From Ignelater luminosus (Eukaryota > Arthropoda > Insecta > Coleoptera > Elateridae): a DNA stretch of 64,000 nt. Under the pieces are notes generated by a model that was given only the letters and a program-made list of their open reading frames with translations, had not been told where the DNA came from and did not search any database. A program made the position numbers and the translations under genes. The stretch spans positions 1 through 64,000 of the forward strand of contig VTPC01003914.1 in NCBI GenBank assembly GCA_011009095.1. The letters are read 5' to 3'. Each line of letters opens with the position of its first letter. Position 1 is the first letter of the stretch. Below, piece by piece: positions 52,113 to 64,000 of the stretch.

Positions 52113-53089
52113 GCTTCTAAATTTTCTCATTACATTGAACCTACTATTTTAAAGCAAATTGAAATTTATGCCAACCACAAGGGCTTTAGCTCGGGTTTAT
52201 ACTTGACATACCAAGCTTTCTAATCAAACGAGTTTGGTTCAAGTAATTTTTTTTCTCTTCTATCAGCACTTCAAGCATGCAAATAAATTTTGGTCTCGTG
52301 ATAACTGAAAGATAATCACGTGGCTTTTCAACTTTATCAACCAAATATTAAATGTTAACATTTTCAAAATTTCAAGATGTTCAGAACTTAAAATAACAAA
52401 AGAACGATAATCAAACACAATCCAGAACATTAATTCGTGTCTGTTGGGAAAATTTCCTAAAATGTAATTGAATAAAAACAAACCAAACGATTTTCGCCCC
52501 TATCTAGTAGTTTTGAGTACGGACAAAAACTCCTTTCTAGTAGTTTCTCCATGATGGAGCATACACAACGAAAATAATGACGTCACAAATTTAAATTGCC
52601 ATTATATTTATAAAACAAAAAAAAACAAAATACTCAGAAATGTGTATCATGGGAAATTGGTCATCCATCAACATTGCTGTTAGTCATACTTATACTACAA
52701 ATTAATGAATCGACATTTAACTATTTTTACGTCAATTACGATTAAGGAATTTTTTTCAATAACATTCATTGAGAATTATTTCAACAATGTAGGTATCACC
52801 ACTTTATATTACTGAGAGGAATTTTTTTTCCTTCTTTTCTTATAAATTTTCTAATTTATTCTAAGCGCTATCTCCCTATAAATAAGCCAGAGGAGTTATA
52901 ATATTTCAAATCCGTTCTCAGTGAACTATGGAAGAAATATTTCGTAGGAAAAGGTGAACGACCCACGACGAGAAAAACACTACGGAGAAGTTTAAAAATT
53001 TCATGTTACTATCTAGCCCCTACTAAAGTTTCATTCATTGTTTGTTATCAGTGTCCCCCGAACGGTAATACGTATATTATAATAAACCG

Positions 53090-53660
53090 TTCGAGTGCAC
53101 GTCATACGCACATTCTACAAGCTGATAGGAAGGAAGATCTCGACATTACCTCGCCTTTGCTTAATAAACAGCTTCCGGCGAGCCAGTATCCTGTGGAAGT
53201 TATATGTCGCGTGCACGTGTGTCATAGCCCGACAGACAAACCGACCGACTTCCGGCAGCTTTGAATTCTTCCAAGGCGTCCACAACAACAGCGTCTCCAT
53301 GGCGAAAGCAATCAACAACACAATAATCCAGTCTGGACACAAACAACCCTCCGTTAAAAACGTTAAACTAATACCCGTAAGCATTTTTGCAATTGTTCTA
53401 AAATACGTCGCGTAACTTTAACGAATATACGAATAAAAACAATTAATTACGACGAATTGGCGCTCTTTTCGAAAAAGTAAACACAACAGCAACACCAACA
53501 TACGCATTTCTGAATCGACTGCAAGCTGAGCGCACGGCTGTTGTGCGATGGCGCAGGAGCGCCTGAAAGTGGGGACTCCGGACACACACCGGAGTGGACT
53601 CGTCCGCGCCGGAAGTTACTGTTGGAATTTGAACGCGCGGTTTTGTGACATGACTATTTC
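53090..53660. other. GC-rich block with open frames on both strands
   Basis: CpG-rich, especially 53500-53650 (GTGCGATGGCGCAGGAGCGC, GTCCGCGCCGG, GAACGCGCGG). Open frames at plus 53095-53415 and minus 53384-53115 overlap each other and have no family signature. It lies 1.1-1.6 kb downstream of ratchet site 2 in transcript terms. Candidate enhancer or promoter of an unidentified transcript. Confidence 0.25.
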
Positions 53661-54682
53661 TTCCACATGTCGTTATGAACTACAGTTTTTCTAGTAGTCA
53701 AACAGAAAAAGAAAGATCATTCGCTACTTCAAAAACATCTAGCGAAGAATAACGAAACTGGATTTTTCCAATGCATTACAAGCATGAAATTTCATAAAGA
53801 AGGAAAACGAGAATTTCCCAAGTTTCTAAAGAAACAGAAAAACATTTCCACTTCGACAGTTCGTTCCAAAGTTCCAAGAAGTAAAGTTCTTGAGAATCTA
53901 CAGAAGGCGTCGGCCGTTAAGTAGGTACCAACGTACGGGTCCACGAGAAAGGGGAGAAGGGGGAACCCCAACAAGGCCGATCAATGTACGCACTCTCAGT
54001 GCGTCCAGTAGCGATATCGGGTGCCTTACGCATATACAGCACCTTCCCATAAATTACATTAACACTCCCACTAATTGGTTTTTCACACTAAAAACGCTTC
54101 TTCTTCCACCCATTTTCAATGAGTGCTCTTTCAAAAGATCAAACGTCGCAGGATTGTTTCTAATTAGTCCGTACTTTATATTCCTAATCCAGAATAATAT
54201 CGTGCGCCTTAAGATGGTTATTTTTAGTTAAAAGCGAAAGAATTCTTTTCTAGTTTGCTATAGGGGCGATGTAAACAACACCTTTATAGTATTAATTGTA
54301 AAGTTCAAGTTTACACAAGCAATTGTAGAGTTTTCTTCTTGTTTAATTACTTCCTCATCCTTACAAAATTCCAAACGAGTGCACTGGCAACACCAATCGA
54401 TAAGTTAGTTGTGTGGATAATCTGTTAAATTGCTGTGTAGCAATATGATGGTTTCCGCAGAAAATGTTCTTGTTAACGTTATTTTACGTATACTGTGTGA
54501 ACAGTACGACAGCTTATCTTCAAAAAAAAGGGAACGTTTCTGTTTTGTTTATGGTTTTAAACACGAAAAATTGAGATTTCTCATGACATTGATGAAGCGA
54601 GAATTTGAATCGAAGAAATGTGGGAGTTAAATACTTACTTACTGTTAGTAATAACAGGAATAATCTTGAATTAACGATTTCA

Positions 54683-54712
54683 ACTTACCTGAAACAAAAG
54701 AGAACTAGTAAG
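54683..54712 (-). promoter_or_regulatory. Recursive (ratchet) splice site 2
   Basis: Minus strand: an acceptor ending CTCTTTTGTTTCAG (to 54689) is immediately followed by donor GTAAGT (54688-54683), with TACTAG/CTTAC branch-like sequence upstream. It shares TTTTGTTYCAG and GTAAGTTG with site 1, 14.4 kb away. It implies the gene's first exon lies above 54.7 kb. Confidence 0.7.
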
Positions 54713-55692
54713 TATAATTGTTATCTACCATAGATACAATTCGGAAGTCTCACTCTTAATATTAAGTAGAATCTGACAATAATGGAAAATTGAAATGAAG
54801 AAAATTAATTTAACGATCAATTTCATAATTTCAGGGCAAACAAGGAGTTGCAAACATAAGTCAGGCAAATGTTTGATCAAAAAGTACATTAAGACAGAAT
54901 CTAAAATCTGCAGAAATCAAATGATAACGTAGCAGGCAAGATTAAAAAAAAGAAGAAACTAAACAATTAGCAGTTTTTGCTCTGCAGGACCAAGACAAGA
55001 TTAAACATGATATAAGTGTTGTCTTCATCTTATTGTAATCTTATGTCTTGGTCTGGCAACATCAAGATTGATCTAAGTGTTGGTCTTCATATATAGAGAA
55101 TTACCATTGTTTCTATTTCGAAAAATCAGAGAAAAATCCTCGAACTTTGTCGCTGTCTGCAAGATCAGGAAATTACTTTTTCTCAAACATCAATAAAACT
55201 AAGCGTTTCTTCATTTGTTTTCAGTCCTACTAGATTTCCACTATTTATTAATTTATTTTTAATAAAGAAAAAAATCTAGAAATCCTGATGATTTTCAGCA
55301 CAGGTCATTCCTATCGCACGGAGGATATCTTGGTGTTTATCTGAACTACTTCGATAGCCTTTAGATACAATAAATTATAGACAGCTTGTCATTTCTAGTC
55401 TATTAATAAGAATTAATTTTACTTTTATATTTGAGGCCCAAATGCTATAGCATCCCAGGATTCTATGCGATTTTTGTTCCTTTTTGACCCTTAAGAATAT
55501 CAAAAAAAAATGTATACCAAGTATTCAGTTCATTTATATCAATACAAACCAAACGTATCGCAAAAGGAGGTTTTTAGAAACTGAGTTCAGTCACTATAGT
55601 GTAATTGAAGTAGTTATAAGAGAGTGAGTGGAACAACTCTTCTTTCTTTTTTGAATTTCAAAAGTCTAAGTAATGAATGATTCAATTTGCCG

Positions 55693-56055
55693 CTAGAACA
55701 GAACAAGAAAAAAATATCTTTTTCTACGTTTCTGGGGAAAAACAATACCTTGAATTTTATTGAGTTTTATTGGACATTGAAGATTAGGAAGTTGCATATT
55801 GTGTGTCGGAAAAATAACTATGTCAACCAGCTTAGAACTAACTAGGTATGTTAAGCCTAAGTTTTCGTTTTGGATATTTCGGGCAAAAAACGAAAAGGGT
55901 ATGCAACAAGCCAATTCATTGGGCGTAGTTTTAGTTACGTTTTTGGGATGTTCGTCGAAATTCTTTTGCCCTTCCCTCCTCTTGCGTACAAAATCTTCCC
56001 TAATAGTTTTATAAAAGCTCCATCTATGTAGCTGAAGAGATTTTATAGTATACAA
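55693..56055 (-). other. Unassigned 120-codon open frame
   Basis: Encodes a basic peptide (REDFVRKRREGQKNFDEHP near the start, PQKRRKRYFFLVLF at the end). The start used is a non-ATG codon. No domain recognised and no splice context. Probably a chance frame. Confidence 0.1.
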
Positions 56056-57639
56056 CGGCCACTATTACCGAGGGTTTCCAGATTCTTTCATGTCTTCCAA
56101 AGCTAGCTTCTTTTAAAAAGTCTAGGGCATCAAATTTGCTCCAAGTTCTCTTCAAAAAGTGACTCCGAAAGCAAAATAAATAACTAATTTGCTTTTGAAC
56201 GATCCTACTAGACTTTTGGGACATTCCAATAGTTGTTTTCTAAACTTTTAGATGATATCCACAATGGTTAAGTCAAAAAGCTATACTATACATTCTTAAA
56301 TTTTTTGGTTAGAAGATTGAAACAGCATTGGAAGTTAAAGAAAGTTAAAATCGCTGTTATCAATTGGTTTTTCACAATTGTTATTGCGTTTTGAATGCCT
56401 ACAAGATCTTTAAAAATGTTTCCAGGTTAATCTTAATCGAGTTAGTAATAACAGGACTGAGAGTTTTGCAAAGGCCATAATTAGGCTATTAACTCTGCTA
56501 ATTCGTAAAATAGAAGTGGAAGAAGACTTGACAATACGGTATCTTCAGTGATTGTTTGAGTTTCGATCTTGATCTGGATTCATTTTAGATCATAAAGAGA
56601 CCAAACTATTACCAACTCTTCTAAAACAAAAAAAATTGTAAATCTGACACCACAGAAGCGACGATTAAAAAATAGAAATTTTTAAGAAATGTTTAATTTG
56701 CAGCTTTTCTGAGGATCGATTCAATCTTGAAATCATTGAATTACCACATTTCTTCAACCAATTCATTAATGCTGTCAAGAACTACACGAAGAATCGCTTG
56801 GAAATCGAGTTGGAAATTAAGAAAACAGCAAAAGAATGAAATAGTAAGCTCAGAATGTTCAAATTTATTCTAAAATACTGGAAAATGCTTCAAAGAGAAA
56901 ATCTGATAATACGAAAAATTACTTTTTTTGCGAAATTACAAAAAAGGTCAGATAAACCAATATAAAACTGCAAACGCACAATAACAAAATTTCATTTCCC
57001 GAATTAATTCTTTAATGTCAGCGAGTTGTTCTGAAAAGGCAAAATTAAATTACAATCTACAAACAGTTGGTCTATCAATCAATCAATCAGCAATAATTGG
57101 TTCTGAAGAATTTCAATTTTTTTTGCTGAATAATTTTCAGGGAAATAATATTTCGCTTATTATTACGATTTAATGGACTGCTTCAAATTCTAATTACAAA
57201 AGCTTCCGTCGAATGCAATTCAGGAATGAATCATGCATTTATCTACTGAAGATAGTTTCAAATTAGTACAGAACCCTTCCTGATTAGATGAAAACTCCCT
57301 TCATATCCATAATGTAATACCCTTAATAATCCCATTACTTTGGAGTAACTACAATTATACACGAAGAATAGAATTGCACTATAAGATTATGTTACCCTCA
57401 ACACAGATCATTCTTCTTCTATAAACATGTCATCAATCTTCTTTTTTCCAAACGATTAAGAAATTAAATTTATCATTTCAACAACGATAATTTAAGAATA
57501 TAAACAAGAGCTTGTCAGTTAGTCCTATCAATTTTCAAATTCCACAAATGTCATCAAAACCGAAGAAGGCTCTGGCGTTAACTAAATGATTACCTAGTCG
57601 TTATTTCACCCAATTAGCTAAATTAACGTCTGCGTTATA

Positions 57640-58080
57640 AGAAACAAGCACGTGGTCATCCACGATGCACAGTGGTGGCATTGACCGAAGGGCCGCAGAA
57701 GAGAGAATTCACATCGTATCCTCCCTTGTGCGCGCACCGGTCGTTGTAAATAGTCGCGGGAGGGCGTCAGCCCTGCCCTTGAACCCGGACACTATCGATT
57801 TACTTTTCGAGATCTGCGAATGAGGGAGGGAAAAGCCGCCTAAAAAGGAAATTGAACCTGCGTTATGTTATTCGTATTGAGAGAGATGAAGTTCGCAGGA
57901 GTATAAGGTGTAGTAAGTAGTAGGGGGCAGCATTTTTGTTGTGGTCCACGCATCGAAGAAGACGAGTATTTCTGTGGAATGTGTGGGGTCCGGGTTAGGT
58001 TCGAGATTAGTGAACAGGCTTCTAGGAATTGGATCGGCCAAGGCAAAGAAAAGCCGACGAGATATCGGCAACCATCTACT
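57640..58080 (-). promoter_or_regulatory. CpG-rich block, possible distal PPP4R1 promoter
   Basis: GC/CpG-rich core at 57690-57840 (GTGCGCGCACCGG, AATAGTCGCGGGAGGGCG, AAGCCGCC) plus GGTCCGGGTTAGG near 57990. It lies 3 kb upstream of ratchet site 2 in transcript orientation, where a first exon is expected. Two overlapping minus-strand frames (58071-57840) lack homology. I could not identify a convincing first-exon donor, so the promoter role is positional inference. Confidence 0.25.
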
Positions 58081-59939
58081 TTGTGAGGCGAAACTGTTAT
58101 ATTGACGTAGAATAAGTAGATGGTTTAAGAGTTTGAACCAGAAAATGTTTTGTGTTTGTTTGAATTTGATTTACAGATTAGTTTTAGATGTGGCAACTCA
58201 GCATGAATGCAAACTTTTTTTCTTTAGATTATTTTTAAAGACAATATTCATTCTTGAGAAAAACAAGATTATTAGGATCTTAACGGGATTTTGAGCTTGA
58301 TCCAGCAACTCCCTACGAAGATTAACCACCAATCCATTATCACTACTAAGTATCAAGAGAGTCGAAAATACACTTCTTCAAAACACCACTTAATTATTCC
58401 AAACATCCACATATTACAGTATAAATTTATTAATTGTTAACATAAAATTCTAGTAGTTTGTTGTTTTCATAAATAGCTAGCTATAGAACAGGTTTTTTCA
58501 ACGTATCCTATTCACTGTTACGGACCTCTTTTTCAAATTTGTTGCTTAAATAATTATAATTTGATACTCTCTCAACTTGTACCTATCATTTTGATTAAAA
58601 TCTCGAAAACAAAATCGTAATCGCATTCAGAAAGTTCTTTTGTAACAGTAATTGAAAATGGAAATGTAAAACTAAAAAACGAATGATTTGGGCCGAAACC
58701 CCATCATCCTTGATTTTTCATAAAACTAATTTGTAAAAACTCTCGTAAACCCAAATTCTCTCACATCGTATGTATAACGTTATGAATGAACGTTGTATCT
58801 ATAAAGATTGCGTTTGTAGTGAATGAACTTCAAACTCGCGCGTTTCAAACAGCCCTGTTAACCAGACACAGGTCATTCAGTCAGGCAGAACATCATCAAA
58901 AAGCCAGCGATGCAGAGGTTAATTCGTGAAAACGGGAAAGAAAATTTTTAATGATCACGTTTGCCTGGTTTAAAAACGAGAGTTTGTGCAGTTTTTAAAG
59001 TGTGGTATCTCGTGCACATTTCCGGGAAAAAACTGAATATCGCGACTTATTAATTTTTGTAATTTTCATGAAACTGATGTATTTTGAGAATAAATTCCAA
59101 TGTAAGAAACATAAAGGAGAACGAAAGCACCGAAAGAAGTCGGAATCCGTAATTCAAAATAATGTCAGGTTTCTCAGTTCAATGAACAAATCACTGTTGG
59201 TTTAAGTTTTTACTACTTCAGAGAAAAAACCCATTCTAAACATTCTACTTTTGATGTACAGAGATAAACAGTGTAGTGGGTTATCATAAATTTATAAGAA
59301 AAAACGGCAATGTTCTTTAGAGTACAAAACATCAAAGCATTTTTTATATCTTTATCTAACCATATTATTATATTTTCCATGTACTAAACTTTTCAGTGAA
59401 AGACAACGAATGAATTCTGTACAAGTATACTTATATCGTCAATTATCCCATCCTAGTCGCCACTATTTATGTATTAATTGTTTTAGTTTATAATTAAACA
59501 ATAATTATTATATTTTATTCACTTATTTCGGTAACTTACAAAACTCAAAACAATGTTATTTCTACTGATTCATATGTTTCAAGCTACAATCTATCTTAGT
59601 TTGTATGCACGAGGACTTAAATCTGACGATATCGGGCTCCACATACTTAACATTCAATCTTTGAATTACATGTGTTGCTTTGCCTCAATAAACATTTAAG
59701 TTTTCTCTTTCTTCCCTTTTCTGCAACAGCTTTTCAAGCCAAGTCTTTTGTCAAAATTTTAGCTTTCATGTACGTAAAAATACTCCAGAATTCTAGCAGC
59801 CCCCCCACACATTGGTCTTGAAAGTTCATTCTTTAGCAAAAGTACATATGTATGGGTGTAGGTATGCTCAAGAGATGACCTTTGTATCGACCCTAAACGA
59901 TGGTATGGAATTAATGTGGTGTTTCGACATCACGCAATA

Positions 59940-60855
59940 CGAGGCTTGCCTTTTATAAAGTGAGATTTGACTAAATGAAAGAACTTAGGCTAAGGAGAGT
60001 ATATTTATTGTTTTTCGAAGTATTCTCCATTAAGGTCAATACATTTTTACATTTGCTAAAACCACTTTGTAAAACAGTAATTCCACTCTGAAGTTGGTGT
60101 AGTCAAAATGGCTTTTTTGTAAGCTTCAACTGCTTTTTCTGGCGACTGAAAGCGCTTTCCACGCAACTTGTTCTTGATTTTTGGAAACGTGAAGAAGTCA
60201 TTGGGGCTTAGGTCAGAAGCTGATTGAGTTTTGCTTTCGGGTTTATAGCTATAAATCCAAGACTCGTCACCACTTACGATGTCATATATGTGATTTGAAG
60301 CACTTCCGTTAAATTGTCGCAAAGTTCTACGGCACCAATCGACACGAGCTGCTTTTTGTTCGTTAGTGAGATGAGGGATCCATCGGGAAATCAGCTTTCT
60401 GACACCCAACTCTTGGTGCAAGATCTTTTGTACTGCAGTCCCTGAGATGCCAAATGTTGCCTGAATCTCTCGATATGTAACATGTCTATCTTCCATGATT
60501 AGCTTATGCACGACATCAATATTTTCTGGAATGACTGCTTACCAGGACTAATATGTTCGTGCTGAAACTCTGCATACCAGCCATCTCCGAACACAAATCA
60601 GTTCAGCCATACAACTTTTTTCAGACAATTTCCTTTTAAAGTTGTAGAAAATTATGGCACGATAATTTTCTTGGGTCAATTCCATTTCTTTTCAGACTTG
60701 GTCACTTCAAACTTTGACAGGACTCGAGTCGATTAGCGTATTGTGTTAAAACAAACAACATAACCTAACAAATATGTGATCTGTCAAATGGCACTATAAA
60801 AGTTTGACTGATACCCCCCTTTCGATAAATCTCACTTCATAAAAGGCAAGCCTCT
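59940..60855 (-). mobile_element. Internally deleted mariner element
   Basis: 916 bp, bounded by inverted repeats of about 28 bp (GAGGCTTGCCTTTTATAAAG and its near-inverse) with TA on each side (59938-59939 and 60856-60857). Autonomous mariners are about 1.3 kb; the shortfall matches a deletion inside the transposase frame. It is the best-preserved transposon in the window, with both ends and the target duplication intact. Confidence 0.93.
60056..60703 (-). pseudogene. Truncated mariner transposase
   Basis: N-terminus near 60690: MELTQENYRAIIFYNFKRKL, typical of mariner. After a frameshift, the main frame (60511-60056) has EDRHVTYREIQATFGISGTA, LISRWIPHLTNEQKAARVDW and the first catalytic motif SGDESWIYSYKPESKTQS. 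It then jumps directly to SDLSPNDFFTFPKIKNKLRG. About 110 residues are missing, including the HDN motif with the second catalytic Asp. C-terminus intact (EWNYCFTKWF). Cannot encode an active enzyme, but its ends could still be mobilised in trans. Confidence 0.92.
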
Positions 60856-63800
60856 TATATACAAGAGCTAATACGCCCAAACGCTATAGAACTGGCAATT
60901 TCCCTGCTTCTCCTCTTTCTAACCATATAGCACCCAGACTACGTCAAAACTAAGAGAGTCATCTGTACGAGTATGCTAGCTGTTTAATCTTTCCCAGGGA
61001 GGTTTGCCAACTGGCTAGCAACTTCCAAGACTGATATAAACGAATCGAAAACCTCAATATCTTTGATAAAAAATTCCAAAAAAAAAACAAGTTAAGTATT
61101 TCCTGGCCATATTCATCCAATACCGATCACCTAATTCCTCCCAACATCAGACTTCACAGACTTTCTCTCCAACCATAAACATCCTATATTAAAAAATATT
61201 AACTATTTCTGCTACTGTACATTTTGTCCATAGCGTAATGACTTTTAGATAAGAGTTCGGATTTTACAGTGCAAATTAAATTCCCCAACTTTTCCAGGTT
61301 GTCCATTATGTTTTTCTAAAGATTGCATGTACTTATTTTAGTCTGTTAGTTATTCAAGATTTGTAACTTTACATTAGCAAAAATAAATTACATCATTCTA
61401 GTGCACACAATAAAAATTGTTTTGGCCAGCAACTATTTTTGATCTTAGTAGAAATTCCAAAGAGAATAATAAAATTTCCTGACTTTTACTTATATTTTCC
61501 CAATTTCCAGGACATTTCCATGATTTTTCCTCTTTTAATATCTTCTCTGACTTTTTTAGCTTTTCCCTGTTTTGAAGGTGAGGCAGAATCTTATTGAGCT
61601 AACTCGCTACTAATGCACACGAGGTTAACGCATCGTTAACACTTAAAAAGATACCAAAAATGACAGCAAGCTGTTAGACCATTCTGATCAAAAAGCTAGA
61701 TAAATAGCAGATATGTGTTGCCCTGCTCTGGAATTGCCAATCATTCACATGCCCGAAGAAGAGAAAAACTAGAACCGTTCCTGTTATCTCCTGCAATTTA
61801 CAAATTTCTCTGCTCAATTTCATCTGTATCATGATGGTGCAATTTTAGTACAATTAACAAAATTAGTAAGATTGGATTTTTCAAGCTTCGAAAGTTTCTG
61901 GCTATTGAAGTAAGAATAGTAAGCTCCAGGACAGATGGGTCTGCTTATTTTTAATCAGAGTACAGAAAAGCCCTCGACAAGGCCAAAAAGCTCAGTGGAA
62001 GTTTCCTAAGCAGATCAATTTAGAGGAACGTGATAGACTATCATGTCGGATACTGGATTCCGCTCATCTCTGGCTCGTCAGACCCAAAGTGTCATAGTGT
62101 AGCAGCATCAACTTTGTAACTTTTCTGCGACTGGATCAACAGTCAACCTAACTCGGATGCGATTTGGCATATTTACTCCACATCACTGTCGTTTTCAAGA
62201 CACTAGTCTCGCTTTGAACGATACAAATTTAGTCGACAAGCATTACGTATGTTCTGTAAAATTGAAATTAACTCCTTTTGATTCTGTTTGCACAACTCTA
62301 CTATTCACCCTCTTATCCTAGACATAATTACTATGTAAGGTATTGCGGCTACCATATCTACCAAAGCGTTTGGGCAACTTTTATTGCTTTAGATGGTTTG
62401 ACCAAAAACAAACTTGAATGCGCTATATCTTTTTTCCTTTGTAATAAGAAAGTCATTCTTTGCTCGTAATTTTAAAATTTACGGATACTGTATGTTATCG
62501 TATATTTCTTACTGATATTTATTATCGATAAAATTCTAAAATTTGCAAAACAATACAAAGGAAAATAATCGGCCATTGTCGAGACTTTAATCTATCCATC
62601 AGACCGCAGCTAATAGGAGAACAGAGTGCATACATACTTCTTGTATTATTTACTTCAAGTTAAAACCTCCTTGCTATATTAATTAAACGCTATCCTGTAA
62701 CGTCCGAGCAAAACTCCATTATACTCTAATGAATTTACTTCGTTAATGCTGTTCAATGTAGTAAGTGCACAGTGATGTAAATGCTCTTTTTTATTGCTTG
62801 CTTTTTGTTATTAAAAGAAAAAAAAGTGTATACTTTGTGCTAGCTTTTGTTTGCAATAATCGATAAGAACACGATTTCTATCGAAATGAAATTAGTGCCA
62901 GGATTTTATAACCCATAAACCCTTTTATGCAGTATTCAGATAGTTAGTTGTAGGAAGTGAATGAATTCGAATCAAACAAAGATTTGATAATGTAAATGCC
63001 ATTACGTTAAGTTTTACAAGATAAATAAATATTGGCGGACTCAAAAGGACAGACAGACGTGTCATACAATACATCTAAATATCCTCCAAGTTATTACAAG
63101 AAGAAAACTCCAATCGATTTCCATTTGTTATTTTCCACAATGATATCCATCGATATACTTATGGTAAGTATTTATGACAGTGTCTCGTGTCTCTTGTCGT
63201 ATCATTCTGTCTGCAGCCTTTTATCGTTTTTCATCCAATATTTTCTTCATAAATCACAAACAATAAATACATGTCATAGCTTATGAAGCTTTTACTACTC
63301 TGCACATAGATTAATACGTAGTGTATGTTATTGTGCTCAAAATTGTCAAATCATTTCAAACTTGAACATGTTGAACAACTCTCTATACAGTTGCTTTAGA
63401 ACGTACAATTTATATATATATATAATTTTGCCTGGAAACATTTACTTCAAATAATGGTATCTGCTTAACACAGATGCATTCAATTTTATTATTTTCATTA
63501 TAAGCAATAATAAAATTTTGAGAAACTGAAACTAGCTAAAGCAGGAAATTTTTCTAAGAGCATGAAAATAAGTATCACGAGTTGAAAGTGGAACTGGAAT
63601 TTTTTCTCTTTAGCTAGATTCTTTTTTGTCATTGAAACTAATGTTCCATTTAATGACAAGTGTATCTTATCTGTAGTTCTGCAGGCGACACACAACAAGA
63701 CTGATAACGCAAATGGTTCTTCGTAACGTTCATACCATTATACAGTGCATCCAAACTTCTCGGAAACGGTAACAAGTACTTTCTGTTAAATGGTAAAAAA

Positions 63801-64000
63801 TTGCATATTTTGGACAACAATTTTTTGCTGGTTAAGTTGTTTTTCCAAAACAATCCATAGATTCCTCAATATTCGCTAAAAAACAAAAAAAAATCAATTT
63901 TCATTCAAATCAAACATTTCTGGAACGAATAGGAATATGGAAAAATTGCAAATGTAGAAAAGAGAAATTGATAACGTGAAAAGATGTCTGATGGTCAATT
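60856..64000. other. No feature recognised
   Basis: AT-rich DNA without splice-supported exons, RNA genes or identifiable repeats, apart from a short TATATATA run at about 63413-63422. A plus-strand open frame at 63032-63286 contains ATG then GTAAGT at about 63162-63170, but has no acceptor upstream and no family signature. Confidence 0.4.

Larger units (their letters stand above)
20408..64000 (-). other. Long 5' intron/upstream region of PPP4R1
   Basis: No conserved coding exon was recognised on either strand. Two ratchet-type splice sites in the PPP4R1 orientation (40310 and 54689) suggest most of it is a single transcribed 5' intron. Segments without anything identified include 21.1-22.9, 23.1-24.2, 25.0-27.5, 29.4-33.4, 35.1-38.0, 38.9-40.2, 43.4-45.1, 46.2-47.9, 49.4-50.8, 51.5-53.0, 54.8-57.6, 58.1-59.9 and 60.9-64.0 kb. 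Open frames there are short, AT-driven and lack family motifs. Confidence 0.5.

Noticed and set aside
63032..63286. Plus-strand 84-codon frame with ATG then GTAAGT inside
   Set aside because: No acceptor or ATG at a plausible start and no family motif; chance combination.
1..64000. CRISPR arrays, prophage, bacterial operons, tRNA or rRNA genes
   Set aside because: Nothing of these kinds was seen; introns, microRNAs and transposons mark this as insect nuclear DNA.

Overview
The window is animal nuclear DNA, almost certainly from an insect. It is AT-rich, with short exons separated by large AT-rich introns, and it carries many degraded Tc1/mariner-, hAT- and non-LTR-type relics. One microRNA cluster (mir-71 followed by five mir-2/mir-13 hairpins) is arthropod-like. 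miR-71 is present and, as I recall, Drosophila lacks it, so I infer a non-drosophilid insect. I cannot name the order or species.

The only protein-coding gene I can firmly identify is on the minus strand: PPP4R1, the HEAT-repeat regulatory subunit 1 of protein phosphatase 4. Eight coding exons lie between 20407 and 1804. All splice sites are GT-AG and all phases agree, giving 873 codons from a Met in the first recognised exon to the end of the last visible one. The C-terminal exons lie beyond position 1. The extreme N-terminus (5' exon or exons) was not found with confidence.

The intron at 10907-13218 hosts the microRNA cluster on the same strand: mir-71 at about 12.73 kb, then mir-2a, mir-13a, mir-13b, mir-2a and mir-2a between 11.74 and 11.04 kb. 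A GC-rich block at 14.1-14.75 kb ends on its minus-strand side in a strong splice donor at 14307. It may be an internal promoter or alternative first exon for a short PPP4R1 form and/or the microRNA primary transcript.

From 20408 to 64000 no conserved coding exon was recognised. Two near-perfect juxtaposed acceptor/donor sites in the gene's orientation (at 40310/40309 and 54689/54688) look like recursive-splicing ratchet points. They imply that this 44-kb stretch is mostly a very long 5' intron of PPP4R1, removed in steps of 14-20 kb, with its first exon above 54.7 kb.

The rest is repeats: long-hairpin MITEs (112-575, 7574-8323, 38034-38854), a hAT-type MITE (33407-33659), two broken mariners (48437-49380 and 59940-60855), a transposase relic (5100-5656), a reverse-transcriptase relic (1195-1560), a SINE-like unit (about 34.83-35.05 kb), tandem repeats (41660-42500 and 43050-43400) and a diverged duplication (24.3 and 28.9 kb). 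Several GC/CpG-rich patches (14.1, 20.9, 22.9, 45.8, 53.1-53.7, 57.6 kb) are possible promoters or enhancers.
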